A stretch of DNA of 64,000 nucleotides from Streptomyces sp. S4.7 (GTDB taxonomy: Bacteria > Actinomycetota > Actinomycetes > Streptomycetales > Streptomycetaceae): assembly GCF_010384365.1 (NCBI RefSeq), contig NZ_CP048397.1:6882001-6946000 (forward strand), written 5' to 3'. Each line of letters starts with the position of its first letter. Positions within the stretch are counted from its first letter, which is position 1. The position numbers and the translations under genes are program-made. Below are positions 7,253 to 15,249 of this stretch, in pieces. The notes under the pieces are model-generated. The model ran no database searches. It was not told the DNA's origin and saw only the letters and a program-made list of their open reading frames with translations.

Positions 7253-9424
7253 ATGAGTGGCCACGCCCACGAGTCCCGCGTCAAGGAACTCCTGGACCTG
7301 ATGACCGTCGACGAGAAGCTCGGCCAGCTCCAGCAGCTCGCCTGGGCCTGGGACACCGGGCCGGGCGGCGGCGGCACCGAGTCGGCCGAGACCGCCGCCC
7401 GCGAGGGCCTGCTCGGCTCCGTACTCAACGCCGTCGGCGCCGAGTCGAGCAACGCGCTCCAGCGCATCGCCGTCGAGGAATCCCGGCTGGGCATCCCCCT
7501 GGTCTTCGGCCTGGACGTGATCCACGGCTTCCACACCACCTTCCCGATCCCGCTCGCCCAGGCCGCCGCGTTCGATCCGGCGGTGACCGAGAAGGACGCC
7601 GAGGTCTCCGCGCGCGAGGCCCGTTCCAACGGCATCCACTGGACGTTCTCCCCGATGATGGACGTCACCCGCGAGCCGCGGTGGGGCCGGATCGCCGAGA
7701 GCGCCGGTGAGGACCCGTATCTGACCACGTGCTACGCGGTGGCCAAGGTACGCGGCTACCAGGGCGCCGACCTGACCGCGTCCGACCGGATCGCCGCCTG
7801 CGCCAAGCACTTCGTGGCCTACGGCGGCGCGGAGGGCGGGCGCGACTACAACACCGTCGACGTTTCCGAGCAGCGGCTGCGCAATCTCTACCTGCCGCCG
7901 TTCCGGGCCGCCGTCGAGGCCGGTGCCGCCACCGTCATGGCGGGCTTCAACACCGTCAGCGGGGTCCCGGCACACGCCAACCCGCACACCCTGACCGGCA
8001 TCCTCAAGGAGGCATGGGGCTTCGACGGGGTCGTCGTCAGCGACTGGACGGGTGTACAGGAGCTGATCGCGCACGGCGGCGCGGCGAACGAGGCCGAGGC
8101 GGCACGGCGGGCACTGACCGCCGGAGTGGACATGGAGATGGTGTCCACCACCTTCGTCGACCACGGCCGCGAACTGCTCGCCGCCGGGACCCTGAGCGCG
8201 GAGCGGCTGGACGACGCCGTGGCCAGGGTGCTGCGTCTCAAGCTGCGACTCGGCCTGTTCGAGCGCCCGTACGTCGACGAATCGGCGGCTCTCACCGGCC
8301 CGACCGCCGAGACGCGTGCGGCGGCCCGCGAGGTCGCAGGGCGCTGCATGGTCCTGCTGAAGAACGACGACGGCGTCCTGCCCCTCGACGCCGCTGCTCC
8401 GCGTTCGCTCGCCGTCGTCGGCCCGTTCGCCGACTCCGGTGATCTGCTGGGCACCTGGACCCTGCCCGGCGCGCCGGCATCGGCTCCCGTCCTGCGTGCT
8501 CTGCGCGAGGCACTGCCGTCCGCCTCCATCACCCATGCCGTCGGAGTGTCCCCGGAGGGGTTCGACACCACCGGCATCCCGGAGGCGGTGGCCGCGGCCG
8601 AGGCCGCCGACGCCGTCGTACTCGTGGTGGGCGAACCGCCCTCGCTCAGCGGCGAGGCGGCGGTACGTGGTGAACTCGGCCTGCCCGGCGCCCAGGAGCG
8701 GTTGATCGACGCGGTCACCGCGACCGGCAGGCCCTGCGTCGTGGTCCTCGTCGGCGGACGCCCGCTCACGATCGGCGCCTGGGCGCGGAGCGCGTCGGCG
8801 ATCCTGATGGCCTGGCACCCGGGCATCGAGGCGGGGCCCGCCGTCGCGGACGTACTGACCGGGGCGGTCAACCCGGGCGGCAAACTGCCGGTGACCTTCC
8901 CCCGGGCCGTCGGCCACATCCCGCTCTACCACAACCACGAGCGGACCGGCCGCCCCTACGACCCGGCCGCACCCGAGGTGAAGTACGTGTCGAGGTATCT
9001 CGACATCCCCGACGGACCGGAGTTCGCCTTCGGCCACGGCCTGAGCTACACGACCTTCGTGCTGGGCGACCCGCTGCCGAGCCGGGAACGGATCGGGGCG
9101 GGGGAGCTGCGGGAGGGGGCGACCGTGGAGGTGACCGTCACGGTCCGCAACACCGGCGACCGCGAGGGTGAGGAGGTCGTCCAGCTCTACGTCCAGGATC
9201 CCGCCGCGACGATCGCCCAGCCCGTCCGCCGGCTGCGCGGCTTCCGCCGGGTCCGGCTGGCGGCGGGGGAGGAGCGGGAGGTCCGCTTCACCCTGGGGGC
9301 CGACGACTTCGGCTACTGGACCAACGACCCGGCGGGGACCTTCACCGTGGAGCCGGGCGAGATCCACATCCATACCGGCGCCAGTTCGCGGACACAGGCC
9401 CGGCGCACGCTCCTGATCACCTGA
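7253..9424 (+). CDS. glycoside hydrolase family 3 beta-glucosidase/beta-xylosidase-like
   Basis: A 723-aa GH3 enzyme of BglX-like architecture. The N-terminal TIM-barrel domain includes LVFGLDVIHGF, the substrate-binding region AACAKHFVAYGGAEGGRDY and the nucleophile motif VVVSDWTG (Asp about residue 264). It is followed by the alpha/beta sandwich domain (KNDDGVLPLD, AWHPGIEAG) and a C-terminal fibronectin-III-like domain (FAFGHGLSYTTF, GEEVVQLYV, LRGFRRV). The absence of a signal peptide points to intracellular cleavage of imported oligosaccharides. This fits the neighbouring Opp-type ATPase and LacI regulator. GAGAGGAA precedes the ATG. Exact glycoside specificity (gluco, xylo or other) is not readable. 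Confidence 0.93.
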   Translation: MSGHAHESRVKELLDLMTVDEKLGQLQQLAWAWDTGPGGGGTESAETAAREGLLGSVLNAVGAESSNALQRIAVEESRLGIPLVFGLDVIHGFHTTFPIPLAQAAAFDPAVTEKDAEVSAREARSNGIHWTFSPMMDVTREPRWGRIAESAGEDPYLTTCYAVAKVRGYQGADLTASDRIAACAKHFVAYGGAEGGRDYNTVDVSEQRLRNLYLPPFRAAVEAGAATVMAGFNTVSGVPAHANPHTLTGILKEAWGFDGVVVSDWTGVQELIAHGGAANEAEAARRALTAGVDMEMVSTTFVDHGRELLAAGTLSAERLDDAVARVLRLKLRLGLFERPYVDESAALTGPTAETRAAAREVAGRCMVLLKNDDGVLPLDAAAPRSLAVVGPFADSGDLLGTWTLPGAPASAPVLRALREALPSASITHAVGVSPEGFDTTGIPEAVAAAEAADAVVLVVGEPPSLSGEAAVRGELGLPGAQERLIDAVTATGRPCVVVLVGGRPLTIGAWARSASAILMAWHPGIEAGPAVADVLTGAVNPGGKLPVTFPRAVGHIPLYHNHERTGRPYDPAAPEVKYVSRYLDIPDGPEFAFGHGLSYTTFVLGDPLPSRERIGAGELREGATVEVTVTVRNTGDREGEEVVQLYVQDPAATIAQPVRRLRGFRRVRLAAGEEREVRFTLGADDFGYWTNDPAGTFTVEPGEIHIHTGASSRTQARRTLLIT

Positions 9425-9601
9425 CCGACGGGAACGGGCCGGCACCGGACGGACCGTCTCGGCCGGGACGCACGAAGCCGTCCGCCGAAGGGAGTGATGC
9501 GCCGAGGGGATTGCCCTCAACCGCGTCTATGGACCACGCCTCAACACGAGTCGTCATCTGCGGGGTCCGTGCGTCGTCGCGGGCCCGCAGTGGGGAGAAG
9601 C

Positions 9602-11309
9602 ATGAAAGCAAGGACATGTGCGGCAGTGGTGGCCCAGGCAATGCTGGGTCTGCTGCTCGCGGGTGCCGCCACGGGCACCGCGAACGCCGCCGCCGCCACC
9701 TACTACGTGTCACCCAGCGGCAGTGACAGCAACAGCGGTCTCTCGCCGGACCAGGCCTGGAAGTCGACAGCGAAGGTCAACGGCTTCACGTTCCCGCAGG
9801 GCGGCGCGACCGTCTCGTTCCAGGGCGGGCGGACATTCACCGGCTGCCTGGCCATCAACGGGGACAAGGTGCCCGGGTCGTCGGCGACGACGCCGTTCAA
9901 GGTCACCTCCTACGGCACCGGGCAGGCCACCATCAAGTCCAACTGCACGGGGGACTACTCGGCCGCGGTCGCCGCCGACAACGTCAGCGGCTTCCAGTTG
10001 CACAACCTGAAGCTGGTCAACGGCGGTACGACCGCGGCCGGTGTGCTGCTGCACAACCAGAAGTCGACGACGGCGACCAAGAGCATGAAGGTCACCGGCT
10101 CCGACATCTCCGGCTTCGCCACACCCAGCGGCAGCAGCAGTACCTTCGGCGGCCAGATCATGGTGCTGGGGTACGCGGTGAACGCCAACAGCGGGGCCGC
10201 TGGACGACGTGCAGATCCTCAACAACAAACTGCACGGCGCCAGTGTGACCTCGAACGCCGGGCCGGGCATCTACGGCTGGGGCTCGGGGGTCAACATCAC
10301 CAACGTCAGGGTCGAGGGCAACACCGTCTACAACCTCGGCATGGCGGCCCAGAGCACGGGAGCCGGGCTCACCGCGAACGGCTGGGACGGCGCGGTCATC
10401 CAGCGCAACCTGGTCCACGACATCGGTGCCAACGTGACCTCCTGCGGCGGCGCCAGCGGCATCATGACGTACACGTCGAACAACGTGAAGATCCGTCACA
10501 ACGAGGTGTACAAGGTGCAGCCGGTCCCGGGCTACACGGCCGGGTGCGACTGGGACGGGATCGACCTCGACGGTGGCACCACGAACTCGGTGGTGGAGTA
10601 CAACTACACGCACGACAACGCGGGCAGCGGTCTGCTCGCCTACACCTCGACCGCCGCCTCGCGGGTGTGGGGACCGAACACCTACCGCTACAACGTCTCG
10701 GAGAACGACGACTGGGCGAACGCCCAGGGCGGTCTGTTCGACGTCGTGCCCAACGCGCCGAAGAAGGCGCTGTCGATCTACGGCAACACCTTCTTCACCA
10801 ACAAGGACCAGAGCGCGAACAAGAGGACGGGCGCCAGCGCCTGCTTCATGTTCGGCTACGCCGCCGGGACCTGGGCGAGCGGTTCGCAGATCAAGGACAA
10901 CATCTGCTACATGGCCAACAAGGGCACCTACGGCAAGACCGGCCAGCTCTACTACAACCCGAACGGGCAGACCGGTATGACGCTGTCGAACAACCTGTAC
11001 TACGGCACGAACACCGGCGGCTGGCGCTGGGGCGGCACGACCCACGCCGACTTCGCCGCGTGGAAGGCGGCCGGGCTGGAGTCCGGCTCGGTGTGGGGTG
11101 ACCCCCTGTTCACCTCGCCCGGCGCCGGTGGCGTCTGCTCGTGGTCGCCGACCTCGGGCACGGGGCCGCAGCCCTGCCCGCAGGCGTACACCCTCAAGTC
11201 CGGTTCACCGGCGTCCAAGGCGGGCACGGCCGTGTCCGGCAACGGCGGCGTTGACTACTACGGGACGGCCATCCCGAGCACCCCGAACATCGGGGCCGAC
11301 GCCGGATAG
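9602..11309 (+). pseudogene. secreted right-handed parallel beta-helix protein, frameshifted
   Basis: The 5' frame encodes a Sec signal peptide (MKARTCAAVVAQAMLGLLL.. AAA, residues 1-30). The mature start YYVSPSGSDSNSGLSP is the hallmark of secreted beta-helix polysaccharide-lyase-like proteins. Homology passes near 10200 from one frame to another, which continues LDDVQILNNKLHG through repeated beta-helix rungs (NTVYNLG, IQRNLVHDIG, YNYTHDN) to IGADAG at 11309. A single extra base near 10198-10205 (GGGGCCGCTG) explains the break. With it the first frame yields a truncated product. It could be a true pseudogene or a sequencing error. Codon bias is good in both halves, so the lesion is recent or artefactual. 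GGGGAG precedes the ATG. Confidence 0.75.
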
Positions 11310-11739
11310 ACCCCTGACCGCACTCGACCGGAGGCCGGCATCGGCCCGCGACGCCCACGGCGCCGAAGCCCGATGCCGGCCGCGACGGGTGCGCGTCGTC
11401 CGGCCCGGCGGAGGTGAACGAGACCCGGCTCCCGCCGGCCGGCAGCGGTTCGATGTCGTAGGTGCCGTGCGCCTGCCGCCGGCCCGCCGCGCTGATGTTC
11501 CGCTCGACGATCCGCCGGGGCGGCTCCGCCTCGACGACCTCGATGGTGACGTCGGCCTTCGTACCGCCCAGCGCGGCGGTGACGGTGGCTCCCGAACCGA
11601 CGCCGCGACCGGGGCCGCTGTAGCGCCAGTTGGTCAGATAGTGGTCGGTGAATCGCTCGTGGTGGGCCATGACGTCGAGGAAGTCGTAGACCTGCTCGGC
11701 GGATTGCGGGACGTCGATCGATACGGTGACAGACCTCAT
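11194..11739 (-). pseudogene. SRPBCC-family (polyketide cyclase/START-like) gene, 3'-truncated
   Basis: The first about 115 residues (MRSVTVSIDVPQSAEQVYDF, then GSGATVTAALGG, RIVERNISAAG and GSRVSFTSAG) are a normal SRPBCC helix-grip-fold start. The family's long C-terminal helix is missing. After about 11390 the frame reads non-homologous sequence through the hairpin and into the antisense of the beta-helix gene before stopping at 11194. The 3' end was therefore probably replaced by a rearrangement. Members of this family bind hydrophobic ligands; without the C-terminal helix, function is doubtful. It lies 30 nt after the YheO-type regulator gene's stop, on the same strand. Confidence 0.55.
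11333..11381 (+). terminator. hairpin between convergent beta-helix and SRPBCC genes
   Basis: A 12-bp perfect inverted repeat, GGCCGGCATCGG with CCGATGCCGGCC, separated by 25 nt. It starts 24 nt beyond the beta-helix stop. It lies within the antisense extension of the truncated SRPBCC frame, which supports the view that the SRPBCC coding homology ends before it. Confidence 0.55.
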
Positions 11740-11769
11740 GTGCCACCTGGTACGAACCCGGTCCGGCGG

Positions 11770-12390
11770 TCATTTCAGGTAGTTGTAGACGGTGGCGCGG
11801 GAGACGCCGAGGATGTCGGTGAGTGTACGAACCGCGTTCTTCACGTCGAGGAAGCCCTCGTCCCGCAGGAAGCGGACCATCTTCCGCTTCTCCGTGGGGT
11901 CCAGGGCAGGTGGCGTTCGGCCCCGCTCGGCCGCGAACTCCTCTGCCAGAGCGCGGAGTTCGGTGGTCGTACGGGCGCGGAGTGTCTCGGTGAAGGACTG
12001 CTCCCGCTCGTCGGTGCGGACCAGGTTGTGCAGGCTGCGGGCGACGGAGGTGAACAGGGAGACGTCGAGGTTGAGGCAGATCGCGGCGACGTAGACGCCC
12101 TCGCTGTTCCTGATACCGATGGATGTGCTCTTCGCCGGTCGGCCGTCGGGAAAGGTGTTGGGGTAGTTCTGGATGACGTCGGGGTAGTCGGGGTCCCGGA
12201 TGCGGGCGATGCCGAGCTCGGTGGCCGGATCGCCGATGGAGCGGCCGGACTCGTTGTTCTCGATCGCGCGGATCGAGTGCTCCGGATTCCGCAGGTCGTG
12301 CAGGACGACCTCACACAGGCCGGGGAACATACGGCCGAGCGCGGTCACGATCGTCTCGGCCTCGCGGAGCAGGAGTTCGTCCTCGGTCAC
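11770..12390 (-). CDS. YheO-type PAS/helix-turn-helix regulator
   Basis: A 206-aa regulator. The N-terminal YheO-like PAS domain carries LHDLRNPEHSI, GIRNSEGVYVAAICLNLDVS. The C-terminal DauR-like helix-turn-helix ends with VRFLRDEGFLDVKNAV and ILGVSRATVYNYLK. The GTG at 12390 overlaps the stop of the upstream PLP-enzyme gene (GTGA), so the two are translationally coupled. Family members elsewhere control D-amino-acid or amino-acid catabolic enzymes. That fits a pairing with the threonine-synthase-like enzyme and suggests substrate-responsive control of it. Confidence 0.85.
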   Translation of the reverse strand: MTEDELLLREAETIVTALGRMFPGLCEVVLHDLRNPEHSIRAIENNESGRSIGDPATELGIARIRDPDYPDVIQNYPNTFPDGRPAKSTSIGIRNSEGVYVAAICLNLDVSLFTSVARSLHNLVRTDEREQSFTETLRARTTTELRALAEEFAAERGRTPPALDPTEKRKMVRFLRDEGFLDVKNAVRTLTDILGVSRATVYNYLK

Positions 12391-13496
12391 GTGACGATCC
12401 TCCCCATCGCCGAGGCGGCCTTGAGACCGGACCCGGTCAGCACGACGACCGCCGTCTCGCCGGGGCGGATCGCTCCCCGGGCGACGAAGGTGTCGATGGC
12501 GGCGGCGGCCGACGCGGAGGTCGGTTCCGCGTACAGTCCGGTCCCCGCCAGACGGCGGGTCGCCGCGACGATGTCCTCCTCCGGGATCGCGACGGTGTCC
12601 CCGCCCGATCGGCGGACGGCGTCGACGACCTCGGGCAGACGGATGGGCTCTCTGATCGCCGTGCCCTCGGCGACCGTTGGCCCGAAGTCCCCGGGCGCGC
12701 CGCCCTGGAAGGCCGCGTGGATGGGTGCGCACCGTTCGGGCTGGGCGACGAGCAGCCGGGGAAGCCGCTCGATGCGGCCGGCGGCGAGCAGTTCGCCGAA
12801 CCCGAGGTCGCAGCCGAGGACGATACTGCCCGCCCCTGCCACCGTGACGACCACGTCCGGTGCCACGAAGCCCAGGTCCTCCCAGAGTTCGTAGGCGAGA
12901 GTCTTGGTGCCCTGGAGAAAGAAGGGGTGCCAGTTGTGGCTGGCGTAGGCGGTGGTCCGTGCCTCCCGCATCGCCTGCTCGGAGGTGGCGCTGCGGTCGC
13001 CCGGCACCAGTGCCACTTCGGCGCCGTACGCCCGCGCTTGCAGGACCTTCGCCGGGGACGTCCCCTCCGGGGCCAGGATTCGGGCACGGATGCCGGCGGC
13101 GGCGCAGTAGGCCGCGACCGAGGAGCCGCCGTTGCCGGAGCTGTCCTCGATCACCGACTCCACTCCGGCCTGAGCGAGCAGCGACACCATCACGCTGGTT
13201 CCGCGGTCCTTGAAGCTCCCGCTGGGATTGAACCATTCGAGCTTGAAGCGCACGTCCTGGTCCCCCCAACGCCCCTCGATCAGTGGGGTACAGCCCTCGC
13301 CGAGCGACACCGGCCGCGTGATGGTGCCGGGCAGCGCGGCGCGGTAGCGCCACAGCGAGCGGGTGGACCCGTCCACGTCCTCCGGCCCGATGCCCTGCCG
13401 TGGCCGGACGGTGAGGGGCGCTCCGTCGTCGCCCTGCCAACGCCGGGCGTCGAGTGGGTAGGTGCGGCCGGAGCGCGGGTCGAGATAGACGTCCAT
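12387..13496 (-). CDS. threonine-synthase-like PLP-dependent enzyme
   Basis: A 369-aa fold-type II PLP enzyme. The Schiff-base Lys is in NPSGSFKDRGT (K96), the phosphate-binding loop is SSGNGGSSV and the C-terminal cofactor contact is VVLTGSGLKA. The overall plan (N-terminal LWRYRAALP, SLGEGCTPL, EWFNPSGSFKDRG) matches threonine synthase and its relatives such as threonine dehydratase or diaminopropionate lyase homologues. With a coupled YheO-type regulator instead of thrA/thrB neighbours, a catabolic beta-elimination role is more likely than threonine biosynthesis. The ATG at 13496 is preceded by GGGGAG six nt away. Substrate not determined. Confidence 0.85.
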   Translation of the reverse strand: MDVYLDPRSGRTYPLDARRWQGDDGAPLTVRPRQGIGPEDVDGSTRSLWRYRAALPGTITRPVSLGEGCTPLIEGRWGDQDVRFKLEWFNPSGSFKDRGTSVMVSLLAQAGVESVIEDSSGNGGSSVAAYCAAAGIRARILAPEGTSPAKVLQARAYGAEVALVPGDRSATSEQAMREARTTAYASHNWHPFFLQGTKTLAYELWEDLGFVAPDVVVTVAGAGSIVLGCDLGFGELLAAGRIERLPRLLVAQPERCAPIHAAFQGGAPGDFGPTVAEGTAIREPIRLPEVVDAVRRSGGDTVAIPEEDIVAATRRLAGTGLYAEPTSASAAAAIDTFVARGAIRPGETAVVVLTGSGLKAASAMGRIVT

Positions 13497-13776
13497 GGTC
13501 ACTCCCCAGGGGTAGACGGTAAGTCTAACTCTGGACGGAACGTCCAGGGGGTGAGGTTTGGGCGGACCTGGAATTCCGCCCGTCGAGTGGCGCTGGGATG
13601 CCGCCGCGCCGGCCTCGGCGGGGGGCGTACCGGCCGCGCGCGTGCGACCCGGAGGCGGAGCCCGCCCGGCACGTCGCGGGCCCTTCGAGCGCCCGTCACG
13701 CCCTCTGCCCCGGCCTCTCTGACCTGGTCTTTCATGGTGTCGGACCGTACGGTCGTGGGACCGGGAAGGGGATGTG

Positions 13777-14523
13777 ATGGACCGGAACATACGCACGGTC
13801 GACGATGTGCTGAAGCTGCTGGACGGCCTGTTCGCGCCGGAGGCCGACCGGTGGACGCGCGGGGCCTCCGACTGGTGGGACGCCTTCTACGACGACCGCT
13901 CGCGGGAGGTGCCGTTCTTCGCCGGGAAGCCGGACGAGAGTCTGGTCTCGTATCTCGACCGCGGTCTGGTCGCTCCGCCGGGCCGGGCGCTGGACCTGGG
14001 CTGCGGGCCGGGACGCAACGCCGTCCAACTGGCCGCCGCCGGCTTCGAGGTGGACGCGATCGATCTCTCGCCGGCCGCGGTCGCCTGGGGCGAGGAGCGC
14101 GCCCGGGAGGCCGGAGTCGACGTACGGTTCAGCCAGGGCGACGCCTTCGATCCCGACGGGCCCGGTGTGGAGGGGCCGTACGACCTCATTCACGACTCGG
14201 GCTGCTTCCACCATCTGCCGCCCCACCGCCGTATCAGCTATCTCGCCCTGGTCGAACGAGCCCTCGCGCCCGGCGGGCATCTCGCCCTCACCTGCTTCGC
14301 GTCCGGCGCGATGGGATCCGAGCTTCCCGACCGCGAGTTCTATCGGCGGTCCGGGCTGCACGGCGGTCTCGCCTACACACCGGACGCCCTGCGCGGGATC
14401 TTCACCGATCTGTCGGAGATCGAACTGCGCCGTATGCGCGACGAACCGCCCGGGTCCGGTCGCTTCGGCGAACCCTTCCTCTGGACGGCTCTCTTTCAAA
14501 AGCCGGGCGGGCGCGAGACATAG
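13777..14523 (+). CDS. class I SAM-dependent methyltransferase
   Basis: A 248-aa methyltransferase. Motif I is LDLGCGPGRNA (SAM-binding), followed by DAIDLSPAAV (acidic loop) and LIHDSGCFHHLPPHRR (post-II region). The C-terminal FGEPFLWTALFQKP is typical of Methyltransf_25-type proteins. GTG at 13774 and ATG at 13777 are adjacent candidate starts behind AAGGGGA; I chose ATG. It stands alone, divergent from the PLP-enzyme gene. It is 0.7 kb from the first cluster regulator, so it might be the outermost biosynthetic gene or simply chromosomal flank. Confidence 0.85.
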   Translation: MDRNIRTVDDVLKLLDGLFAPEADRWTRGASDWWDAFYDDRSREVPFFAGKPDESLVSYLDRGLVAPPGRALDLGCGPGRNAVQLAAAGFEVDAIDLSPAAVAWGEERAREAGVDVRFSQGDAFDPDGPGVEGPYDLIHDSGCFHHLPPHRRISYLALVERALAPGGHLALTCFASGAMGSELPDREFYRRSGLHGGLAYTPDALRGIFTDLSEIELRRMRDEPPGSGRFGEPFLWTALFQKPGGRET

Positions 14524-15249
14524 GCAGATATGCGGCGTATCGGGCACTGTTCGACGCGTGACGTCTGCGCCGCGGACGGGGGCGCGGGGGGCACGCGGTG
14601 CCGCCCGCCGGTGACGTTCATCTGCGCGTAATCGGAAGCCGAAGCCGGGCGCCGATAATGGAGTCGCAGGTGCGTGGCGCCCGGTATCGGGGCTGGGGCG
14701 GGGCGCGTTGACCTGGTGGCGGACCTTGGGGCCGCCGGACTGCTGTGAGCTGCGGCTCTGTCGGATCGGGAGGTATCCGGAGTCGGCTGTTCCGGGTGTG
14801 ATGTGCCTTGTCTGTCACGGCCTGGTGTGAAAGGTCGGTGCTTAACAATTGCATCGGGAACGGACCGGAATGGGTAAAAGTTCCCGTGCGGGGGTGGTGT
14901 TGGGGGTGAGGGGGCGTGCGGAACGGGAGGCCTGTGCTCCGCAAAGGGGCCTTGGATGAGAGCGAGTCCAGTGGTTATGGTAGGTACCGGCCAGTGGTGA
15001 GGGAGGCGGGGGCGCGGCGTGCTGCCCCATTCGGTAATCATTTTATCGTTTTGACCCCAGATTGCCGTCAGCGAGGCAATTGAAACCGCTGCGGACCCTT
15101 GAGGTCGGTTCATTTGACTAAGCGATTGTGGCTGGTGGAGCATGTTTCCTGGGACAGGATTCGCTCTTTCGGCAGATTCTGACCAGAGTTCGCCCAACGG
15201 GTCCTGATGTCGCAGGTTCAGAAGTGTTCGGGGGAACAGGGGGATAGGC
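14524..15249. other. 726-nt non-coding upstream region of the LuxR regulator
   Basis: No gene with convincing start, codon bias or homology was found on either strand. Base composition falls locally towards A/T between about 15020 and 15180 (for example AATCATTTTATCG). This is the likeliest promoter zone for the regulator that starts at 15250. Confidence 0.5.

Noticed and set aside
6767..9520. 917-codon minus-strand frame
   Set aside because: Antisense of the FAD oxidoreductase and GH3 genes, both of which have clear motifs on the plus strand.
14496..15197. 233-codon minus-strand frame upstream of the LuxR gene
   Set aside because: Pro/His-rich translation without family resemblance, with poor third-position bias in the A/T-richer part. 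Treated as promoter region.
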